The translations under genes and the position numbers were made by a program. DNA of 6,783 nucleotides from Candidatus Poseidoniaceae archaeon (lineage in GTDB: Archaea; Thermoplasmatota; Poseidoniia; Poseidoniales; Poseidoniaceae). The notes below the pieces were generated by a model. That model saw only the letters and a program-made list of their open reading frames with translations, was not told the origin of the DNA and made no database searches. The stretch is taken from assembly GCA_013329865.1 (NCBI GenBank), contig DUJJ01000202.1:20483-27265 (forward strand), in the 5' to 3' direction. Of this stretch, positions 1 through 5,221 are shown one piece after another (positions within the stretch are counted from its first letter, which is position 1; every line of letters starts with the position of its first letter).

Positions 1-50
1 GGCAGCACCATCGTGGCTCCGCTAATTAGTAAATTGCCGCTATTCGCCAT
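1..50 (-). CDS. Start of an unidentified gene, cut by the left window edge
   Basis: An ATG at 50-48 on the minus strand opens a frame that stays open to the window edge, giving 16 codons (MANSGNLLISGATMVL) plus two bases. It lies 49 nt beyond the mogA stop on the same strand, a normal spacing for the next gene of an operon or a closely packed neighbour. The visible residues become hydrophobic, so a membrane segment or signal peptide could follow, but this is too short to judge. No Shine-Dalgarno-like sequence precedes the ATG. It may also be a chance opening, since 16 codons are weak evidence. No function can be given. Confidence 0.35.
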   Translation of the reverse strand, partial: MANSGNLLISGATMVL

Positions 51-99
51 TGTAATCGTTTACCGGCAAGGCGAGTCAATGAATGAACTTTGAGGTCAA

Positions 100-711
100 T
101 TATCGCCGGCGCGCAGACTTGGGTCTGAACGCCGTGCATACCGAATCTACCATGTCAATATACGGCCCACCGAGCAGATCAACACAATATGGCACTGCTT
201 GCCAAATTTCGTCGATTGTCTCTCTAATGGCTTTTGGGCGCCCTGGTAGATTGAAGATTAGACATTCCCCCCTTGTCCCACCCAACTGCCGAGAAAGGAT
301 GGCAGTTGGCACATAGCGCAGGGATATCGCTCGCATCTGTTCACCAAACCCATCAAGGATTCGCTCACAAACAGTCGCCGTTGCCTCTGGCGTTACATCA
401 CGTACCGCAGGCCCAGTTCCACCGGTAGTGACAATAATCGAACAACCCACATCATCTGATAAGCGAATTAGTTCGGATTCGATTAACGAAATCTCATCTG
501 CGACACAGACATAGTGGACTTCGATTGGACTGGCAATAGCCTCTCTGAAGAATTCAAAAATTGCTGGGCCACCCTCATCATCATAGTCTCCACGACTAGC
601 TCGATCGCTAACAGTGACTATACCGATTTTGACAAAGTCGCCACAGGTTTCTGCATTGCCGCTTAATTGGGACACAGCATCCAAACCATTCACCAACTCA
701 TGCCTCGCCAT
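100..711 (-). CDS. mogA: Molybdopterin adenylyltransferase, MogA type
   Basis: MogA adenylylates molybdopterin (MPT + ATP to MPT-AMP) in the cytoplasm, preparing it for molybdenum insertion. The fold is clear along its length: the opening strand and SDRAS motif (KIGIVTVSDRAS), the TTGGTG loop followed by RDVTPEAT, GFGEQMR, and FNLPGRPK. It ends with a C-terminal stretch typical of MogA (VPYCVDLL, GGPYI, AFRPKSARR) that MoaB proteins generally lack. Asp in VADE and Asp in RDVTP align with E. coli MogA Asp49 and Asp82. The conserved core begins 26 residues after this ATG, so there is a non-conserved N-terminal extension. In-frame ATGs also exist at 732 and 720, and a GTG at 675; none has a clear ribosome site. 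I chose 711 because it gives the smallest overlap (14 nt) with the upstream membrane-protein gene. MoaB-type proteins are the usual archaeal form, so a bacterial origin is likely. Confidence 0.93.
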   Translation of the reverse strand: MARHELVNGLDAVSQLSGNAETCGDFVKIGIVTVSDRASRGDYDDEGGPAIFEFFREAIASPIEVHYVCVADEISLIESELIRLSDDVGCSIIVTTGGTGPAVRDVTPEATATVCERILDGFGEQMRAISLRYVPTAILSRQLGGTRGECLIFNLPGRPKAIRETIDEIWQAVPYCVDLLGGPYIDMVDSVCTAFRPKSARRR

Positions 712-2803
712 ACTTTGCATCAACGTCAGCATGGAAATTGTCTAACAGGGTATCCTCAAACAATTCAGTTTGCCTACGCACCTTGGTTGAGCGAACGTGG
801 AGGAATGCAGCCCCGACAAAGACAATGATCATTAGCGGAATAACCGCTTCAAGTTTGTATTGATGCATAAATTTGACAATTCCTTCGGCAGTGTAGGCCC
901 AGGTGACAGAGGCTGCTGCTCCGCCAATAAATGTCGCCGCCAACACTCTGGTAAATTGCATTCTAGAGAGCAGTCCTAGCATTGCACCAACTAATACGCC
1001 AGACGCCATGAAGGGAATCCAAACGAAGACAATAAGTCCCCAGAATCCCCATTTGTTAATCATCTCACGCTTTTCATTGGCCATGTATTCGACTGTTGAA
1101 AGAGTATTTCCAATGAAATTTGTTTGTAGCATACGTCCACCTAAACCATCCTGCTTGGCGACTGCGACGATTCGGTCATCGTTTTTGCTAGCGCTCTCGA
1201 CTCGTCCAGCGCCAGAGCGGTCTGCCAAAGTAGAAACTTGATTTCTGGCTTTGACAATCAGTTCTTGGCTGCCCAACAGGTCTTCATTGCGATCTGAAAT
1301 GTAACGGTATAATTCTACTTCTACCTCATCCGTTGTCTTCTTGAATCTGAAGAAAGCAAACCGCTGGGTTGGTTTGTAAATAACTGAGACAAAGATTACT
1401 CGATCATCACTGGTGACCACTGCGCCTTCCATTTTTACGTCACTTCGGCGGGCGAAGAACAAATCTAAACTGTCTCTGACCTCGTCTTCAACTCTGGAAA
1501 GGGTATGTAGTTCAGAGAAAAAACTGGCATAATCCTGCTCTTCTTCAACATCAGCATTTTCTGCACCTGCACCTACTCCAACGCCGCTTTCGAAGTCGAT
1601 TGCTTGGTTTACACCGATGGTCTTGACAGTTAATTGAACTGGCTTGAATACCCGGAAAATAGCGAATTCTTCTAATATTTCACGAAGAATTTCTGCTCTG
1701 ATATCTTTACTATCTGATAAGGTCCCGTCAGTATTCTTGTACGGCACCATAATGTCAATTGATAATTCTCGAGACTCAAGTTTGTATAACTCCCAATCGA
1801 TGTCGATATGCAAGCGTTTTGAGGTCTTCCCAAGGATATCTTCAACTACCCTTGCAATGTGATTTCTTGATAATATATCATCTGTATCTTGATGATAGAT
1901 TTTGTACATCACTGGGTAAATAATTAGCAGGGTAACTGCCGACAAGGACAGAGAAATGAAAGCCATCCACCATGCTGGTATTCCAGCAGTACCACCGGTA
2001 AGCATGGCGGTTTCACGGCCGCCGCCCAATTCAGCAGCCATCAAAATGTAGCCCCAATCGCCAAGGTCTTTGGTTGTCCAACAGGTTCTCGGCCCTGGCT
2101 CAGTAATTCTTACTTCGCGATGTGAATCTGAGTCAATGCCGGGTAGGAATGAAAAGAAACCCCCACTGTTAATCTCTAACTCAAAATCAATTTCCTTTGA
2201 CAGTTCTTGCCATCCCTCAACAGTTGAAGCATTATCTAAATCATCGCTTTGGTTGTATACATTAACAGTGAATTTAATTCGGAAGTCACCAACGCTCAAA
2301 TCATCGAACGGGGCTTGCATGGAACTTTTACCACCAGAGACTTGGGCGATGGTCTCGTCTGATGTCACTACAATTCCTTCACTTGATTCAAAAACCGTGT
2401 AAGTCATCAAAGCATAGCCGGCAGGCAAATTTCTGCCAGACAGGTCAAAATATTCGGCATCATTTTCCGGGAAAATCAAAATCCACGGGTCATCTTCAAT
2501 ATTTACGCACTCTTCCCCAGTATCAAGGAATGTTTCAGAGGCTTTATGGTCGAGGGTTGTTGATGAGCCAAAGATACCACTGGACATGCCAACCAGCAGT
2601 GCAGCAAAGAAAATACCGTAACCAATGCCAGCAAATAATACGTAATCCTCTTTGTTGGTTAGGAACCGACGTTTATTGGTTCTAGTCTTTCGGCGGCGGA
2701 TTTCTTCGAGTTCTTTGGCTATTTTGTCTCTAGCCTTGTCTTCGACATCCACCTCCTCGATGGGTTCCTCAACCTGCTCGATTTCCTCGCCCATGGCGCG
2801 CAT
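698..2803 (-). CDS. Large multi-pass membrane protein of unknown function with a COG2426-like C-terminal membrane domain
   Basis: A 701-residue protein with no function I can name. In order (numbered from the ATG at 2803) it shows: an acidic N-terminus (about 5-26); a charged helix-like, Lys/Arg-rich stretch (27-50); a membrane segment at about 54-76; a beta-rich, probably external domain of about 200 residues with only two cysteines (99 and 241, a possible disulfide); a second membrane segment at 277-299; a charged cytoplasmic domain of about 285 residues interrupted by a Gly/Ala/Glu-rich linker (407-424); and three closing membrane segments (586-613, 619-643, 652-671). The segment from WGFWGLIVFVWIPF through the Gly/Ala-rich TM4 resembles the COG2426/PF06695 'small multidrug export' family, which is an inference by eye. 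The frame extends up to a GTG at 2845, but that GTG lies in an inverted repeat behind the tRNA, so I prefer the ATG at 2803 (a second ATG is at 2794). Its stop overlaps mogA, implying co-transcription. Confidence 0.85.
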   Translation of the reverse strand: MRAMGEEIEQVEEPIEEVDVEDKARDKIAKELEEIRRRKTRTNKRRFLTNKEDYVLFAGIGYGIFFAALLVGMSSGIFGSSTTLDHKASETFLDTGEECVNIEDDPWILIFPENDAEYFDLSGRNLPAGYALMTYTVFESSEGIVVTSDETIAQVSGGKSSMQAPFDDLSVGDFRIKFTVNVYNQSDDLDNASTVEGWQELSKEIDFELEINSGGFFSFLPGIDSDSHREVRITEPGPRTCWTTKDLGDWGYILMAAELGGGRETAMLTGGTAGIPAWWMAFISLSLSAVTLLIIYPVMYKIYHQDTDDILSRNHIARVVEDILGKTSKRLHIDIDWELYKLESRELSIDIMVPYKNTDGTLSDSKDIRAEILREILEEFAIFRVFKPVQLTVKTIGVNQAIDFESGVGVGAGAENADVEEEQDYASFFSELHTLSRVEDEVRDSLDLFFARRSDVKMEGAVVTSDDRVIFVSVIYKPTQRFAFFRFKKTTDEVEVELYRYISDRNEDLLGSQELIVKARNQVSTLADRSGAGRVESASKNDDRIVAVAKQDGLGGRMLQTNFIGNTLSTVEYMANEKREMINKWGFWGLIVFVWIPFMASGVLVGAMLGLLSRMQFTRVLAATFIGGAAASVTWAYTAEGIVKFMHQYKLEAVIPLMIIVFVGAAFLHVRSTKVRRQTELFEDTLLDNFHADVDAKYGEA

Positions 2804-2845
2804 AAGTGAACCTACCAAATTAATGCATTGTTTACAGAATTTCAC

Positions 2846-2887
2846 AACTTGTGTTTACCACTAATTATTGGTTTGTATGCACAAGTT
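2846..2887. repeat. 8-bp perfect inverted repeat abutting the 3' end of tRNA-Phe
   Basis: The arms AACTTGTG (2846-2853) and CACAAGTT (2880-2887) are perfect complements separated by 26 nt, and the second arm touches the encoded CCA of the tRNA. Inside lies an imperfect dyad (2857-2872, ACCA...TGGT around TAATTA), so the transcript could form an extended AT-rich hairpin. The left part, 2843-2853 (CACAACTTGTG), is also a palindrome by itself. It could act as a transcript terminator, a 3'-trailer processing structure or a protein-binding site for the downstream gene. No T-run follows, so a classical terminator is not supported. Confidence 0.55.
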
Positions 2888-2963
2888 TGGTGGGTAGGGC
2901 CGGACTTGAACCGGCGACCTCAGCATCTTCAGTGCTGCGCTCTCCCAACTAAGCTACCTACCC
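2888..2963 (-). tRNA. tRNA-Phe (anticodon GAA), CCA encoded
   Basis: The minus strand folds as a canonical 76-nt tRNA. The acceptor arm GGGTAGG (2963-2957) pairs fully with CCTACCC (2898-2892), followed by discriminator A73 (2891) and an encoded CCA (2890-2888). The D-arm is GCTT/GAGC with loop AGTTGGGAGA; the anticodon stem CAGCA/TGCTG holds loop CTGAAGA with anticodon GAA at 2930-2928; the variable loop is AGGTC; the T-arm GCCGG/CCGGC holds loop TTCAAGT. GAA reads Phe codons, and A73 fits Phe identity. G37 is typical of archaeal and eukaryal tRNA-Phe, where it is the site of m1G/wyosine-type modification; most bacterial tRNA-Phe has A37. The gene lies 51 nt after the rph stop on the same strand. 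No intron is present. Confidence 0.97.
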
Positions 2964-2975
2964 GCAGGTTGATGC

Positions 2976-2996
2976 GATATGATTAATCATTTCAAT
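2976..2996 (-). promoter_or_regulatory. AT-rich palindrome upstream of tRNA-Phe, possible TATA/BRE promoter
   Basis: A perfect 12-bp palindrome, ATGATTAATCAT (2979-2990), sits 16-27 nt before the mature 5' end of the tRNA. It is the most AT-rich spot in the rph-tRNA gap, with a purine-rich GAAATG just upstream on the minus strand. In an archaeon this is about where a TATA box and BRE for the tRNA gene would lie. It could instead be an operator or chance. The assignment rests on position and composition only. Confidence 0.3.
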
Positions 2997-3014
2997 TCTT
3001 CCAATGAAATCAGT

Positions 3015-3839
3015 TCAGTTGATTCCATCAAGAATAGCTGCTTGGACCTCAAATAGGGCGTCTAATCCAACATCCGCTTGGGCTATTAAAGCGGACAATT
3101 CCTCGCCTGAGAAGGTTGATTCTTCTCCGGTTCCTTGCAGTTCAACATACTTCCCGTCGCTCGTTTTGACGATATTCATGTCGACATCGGCATTAGAATC
3201 CAGAATATAGTCGAGATCTAAATATACCTCACCATCTATTAGACCCACTGATATCGCGGCGAGGTCGTTGGGTAATACTCGATTCTCGTGAGCCTGTTGT
3301 TCCGCCGCACTAAGTTCAGGGGCTTGCCAACCAGACCTTCTCGCTTCGTCAGTCGGCCTGAGTTCTATGGGTAAACACTGGCCATTGGCAATCAGCCTTC
3401 TAATGGCTAATCTAAGCGCTAAATTTGCGGCAGTAATAGATGCACAGCGTGTGCCCCCATCAGCATTGAGGATGTCACAATCAACATTTAGGGCGATTGG
3501 TCCTAATTCCTCTAAGTCAATTGCTGCTCTTAAGGAACGGGCAATTAGACGCTCAATTTCTTGGGTTCTGCCCTTGGCGCCTCTACGTTCCCTACGGAAG
3601 CGTGAATCTGTTGAACCAGGCAACAAGGAGTATTCAGCGTGCACCCAGCCTTTGGTGGAATCACGCGGGAACCACCCGGGTAGCCTTGCTTCTTTAGTAC
3701 AACAAGCCAGTATAACTGTGTCTCCCTGCCGATAAAGTATTGATGCAAGTGCATTGGAGGTGAAGTCAATTTCCACCTCAACATGTCTCATCTGGTCAGC
3801 ATTTCGGTCGGTCTCAAACTCAGTCTTGAACTTCGCCAT
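3015..3839 (-). CDS. rph: Ribonuclease PH, phosphate-dependent 3' exonuclease (with internal insertion)
   Basis: RNase PH removes 3' nucleotides from RNA, notably tRNA precursors, using phosphate and releasing nucleoside diphosphates; it works as a ring-shaped oligomer in the cytoplasm. The match is to bacterial RNase PH rather than archaeal exosome Rrp41: GWVHAEYSLLPGST (64-77), KGRTQEIERLIARSLRAA (89-106), CDILNADGGTRCASIT (121-136, with the phosphate-binding Thr-Arg), LDLDYILDSNADVDMNIV (207-224, with the metal-binding Asp cluster) and VELQGTGEE (232-240). It has 274 residues against 238 in E. coli. Most of the excess is an insertion of roughly 27 residues between about 155 and 190. The ATG at 3839 begins a normal N-terminus, with GGGAG (3848-3844) four bases before it. 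tRNA-Phe follows 51 nt after the stop, and the thiolase gene is divergent. In an archaeon this would be a laterally acquired gene. Confidence 0.93.
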   Translation of the reverse strand: MAKFKTEFETDRNADQMRHVEVEIDFTSNALASILYRQGDTVILACCTKEARLPGWFPRDSTKGWVHAEYSLLPGSTDSRFRRERRGAKGRTQEIERLIARSLRAAIDLEELGPIALNVDCDILNADGGTRCASITAANLALRLAIRRLIANGQCLPIELRPTDEARRSGWQAPELSAAEQQAHENRVLPNDLAAISVGLIDGEVYLDLDYILDSNADVDMNIVKTSDGKYVELQGTGEESTFSGEELSALIAQADVGLDALFEVQAAILDGIN

Positions 3840-3843
3840 ATAA

Positions 3844-3858
3844 CTCCCAAGACTCCTC
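3844..3858 (-). promoter_or_regulatory. Shine-Dalgarno-like purine blocks before rph
   Basis: On the minus strand, GAGGAG (3858-3853) and GGGAG (3848-3844) precede the rph ATG at 3839, at 13 and 4 nt. Both resemble the anti-16S target, but neither has the ideal 5-9 nt spacing. They support the ATG at 3839 moderately. This is the clearest ribosome-site candidate among the minus-strand genes. Confidence 0.35.
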
Positions 3859-3866
3859 GCACATCA

Positions 3867-3882
3867 AATCTTCTCAAAGATT
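3867..3882. promoter_or_regulatory. Dyad AATCTT-N4-AAGATT in the divergent rph/thiolase promoter region
   Basis: Perfect 6-bp arms AATCTT (3867-3872) and AAGATT (3877-3882) flank CTCA. The dyad is near the middle of the 95-bp region between the divergent starts of rph (3839) and the thiolase gene (3935), a usual place for an operator controlling one or both. The arms are short, and no second copy is seen in the window, so chance cannot be excluded. Confidence 0.3.
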
Positions 3883-3934
3883 GCATGGTTGTTGTGATGA
3901 GCACATTCAAGTCATGCATCAGATTGGGCTGTCT

Positions 3935-5128
3935 ATGACCCAGCCTAGAGTGGTTATATGTGGTGTTGCGAGAACTCCCATCGGTAGTTTTCTAGGCTCA
4001 CTATCTTCCATGAGCGCAATCGATTTGGGTATTCTAACTGTCAAGGAATTGTGTGCGAGGGTTGGGGTTGACCCTGCGACCGGCATAGTTGATGAAGTTC
4101 TATTCGGTCAGGTATTACAAGCCGGCTGTGGGCAAAATCCTGCTAGGCAAGTGGCACTTGGTGCAGGTTTGCCAGTAAGCACTTCTGCGGCAACAGTCAA
4201 CAAAGTGTGTGGCAGTTCACTTGAGGCTGCCATGATGGCGGCCAACAGCATAATTGCCGGTAAAGCGGATGTAATCATTGCTGGTGGCATGGAGAGCATG
4301 TCCAATGCGCCGCAGCTACTCAAGGGGCATCGAAGCGGCAAGAAAATGGGCGATTCACAACTCATCGATTCGATGATACATGATGGATTGTGGGATGTTT
4401 ACAATGATATACACATGGGTAATACCGGCGAGACAATTGCTGAGGAGTCGTCAATCAGTCGTAGCCAATCAGATGAATATGCAGTCAGAAGTCATCAAAG
4501 AGCCTCAGCAGCGTGGGATAATGGATGGTTTGATTGGGAATGCTTTACTGTTAATGTGCCACAACGCCGAGGCGACGATGTATTATTCGACAGAGATGAG
4601 GGAATTAAATCAAGCTCAAGTATTGAGGTTTTGTCAAAGTTACGACCGGTGTTCAATAAAGCCGGGCAGGTAACTGCCGGAAATGCCAGCACCCTCAATG
4701 ATGGTGCTAGTGCAGTTTTGCTTACCAGCGAATCAGTTGCCAAGGAACACGGTTGGGAGATAGTCGCTTATGTTGAGGATTATTGCACTAGTGGAGTCGA
4801 GCCTCACAGAGTGATGAGTGCGCCTATACCAGCGGTTAAGACTCTGCTCAATAGAAACTCACTAAACATACTTGATGTTGATGTTTACGAGCATAATGAG
4901 GCATTCGCATCAGCCTCGTGCGCAGTCGCCAAGGAATTGGGTATTCCGCATGATCGGTTCAACCTCCACGGTGGTGCAGTTTCACTCGGCCACCCATTGG
5001 GCAGTAGTGGAACAAGATGTCTAATCTCAATGATTGGAGTAATGCGTCGAATCAAAGCCAATTCAGGCATTGTTACCCTATGTCTAGGCGGCGGCAATGC
5101 TGTCGCGATGCTGGTTAGAACGCCTTGA
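3935..5128 (+). CDS. atoB: Acetyl-CoA C-acetyltransferase (thiolase, AtoB type)
   Basis: This thiolase condenses two acetyl-CoA to acetoacetyl-CoA, or cleaves 3-ketoacyl-CoA in the reverse direction, in the cytoplasm. From the ATG at 3935 it is 397 residues, a full-length family member. It starts with the standard VVICGVARTPIGSF motif. The nucleophilic Cys is in NKVCGSS (C92), then GGMESMSN, HMGNTGETIAE, NEAFA (N321), the catalytic His in GHPLGSSGTR (H353) and the second Cys in CLGGGNA (C383). These match Cys89, Asn316, His348 and Cys378 of the Zoogloea enzyme. The open frame reaches back to a TTG at 3881 and passes an ATG at 3914, but the extra residues do not belong to the family. No Shine-Dalgarno precedes 3935. 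Archaeal mevalonate-pathway thiolases are usually a different, SCP2-like group, so this AtoB form suggests a bacterial source and a role in fatty-acid, hydroxybutyrate or ketoacid metabolism. Chain-length preference cannot be read from the sequence. Confidence 0.93.
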   Translation: MTQPRVVICGVARTPIGSFLGSLSSMSAIDLGILTVKELCARVGVDPATGIVDEVLFGQVLQAGCGQNPARQVALGAGLPVSTSAATVNKVCGSSLEAAMMAANSIIAGKADVIIAGGMESMSNAPQLLKGHRSGKKMGDSQLIDSMIHDGLWDVYNDIHMGNTGETIAEESSISRSQSDEYAVRSHQRASAAWDNGWFDWECFTVNVPQRRGDDVLFDRDEGIKSSSSIEVLSKLRPVFNKAGQVTAGNASTLNDGASAVLLTSESVAKEHGWEIVAYVEDYCTSGVEPHRVMSAPIPAVKTLLNRNSLNILDVDVYEHNEAFASASCAVAKELGIPHDRFNLHGGAVSLGHPLGSSGTRCLISMIGVMRRIKANSGIVTLCLGGGNAVAMLVRTP

Positions 5129-5141
5129 TGGCTAACTTTAC

Positions 5142-5156
5142 CTACCTTGAAGGTAG
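5142..5156. repeat. Perfect 15-bp palindrome between the thiolase and helicase genes
   Basis: CTACCTT-G-AAGGTAG has 7-bp arms around one central base. It lies 14 nt after the thiolase stop and 66 nt before the helicase ATG. As RNA it can form a 6-bp stem with a TGA loop, followed closely by TTTT (5160-5163), so it might aid termination of the thiolase transcript. As DNA it has the form of an operator for a dimeric regulator of the helicase gene. The sequence does not decide between the two. Confidence 0.45.
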
Positions 5157-5205
5157 ACATTTTGTGGTGATTATCTACTGGGGGTATCAAATAGGGCCGT
5201 AAAGC

Positions 5206-5211
5206 GGAGAG
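5206..5211 (+). promoter_or_regulatory. Shine-Dalgarno-like GGAGAG before the helicase gene
   Basis: GGAGAG ends 10 nt before the helicase ATG at 5222, slightly longer than ideal spacing. It supports that start, which also fits the family N-terminus (VSFSDLG). Among the plus-strand genes this is the only convincing purine-rich ribosome site. Confidence 0.4.
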
Positions 5212-5221
5212 CATTATTACT

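Noticed and set aside
2804..2845. N-terminal extension of the membrane protein from the GTG at 2845 (adds CKQC and nine other residues)
   Set aside because: The start is a GTG with no ribosome site, at the border of the inverted repeat behind the tRNA. Two ATGs follow at 2803 and 2794, just before the acidic region that looks like the natural N-terminus. The Cys pair is therefore probably not part of the protein.
2070..2864. Plus-strand open frames opposite the membrane-protein gene (2070-2402, 2362-2685, 2652-2864)
   Set aside because: They are antisense to a long coding frame, lack family features or ribosome sites, and have the low-complexity look of shadow frames.
2888..2963. tRNA-Phe as an attachment site of an integrated element
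   Set aside because: No integrase gene and no repeated tRNA 3' end are found in the window, and flanking genes look like ordinary chromosomal genes.
3367..3735. Plus-strand frame opposite rph
   Set aside because: It lies wholly inside the well-supported RNase PH gene on the other strand and encodes no recognisable protein.
3881..3934. 18-residue N-terminal extension of the thiolase
   Set aside because: It starts at a TTG inside the dyad, has no ribosome site, and does not match the family, whose N-terminus aligns with the ATG at 3935.
4885..5214. Minus-strand frame of 109 codons opposite the thiolase 3' end
   Set aside because: It is antisense to the conserved catalytic region of the thiolase and shows no domain or start signal.
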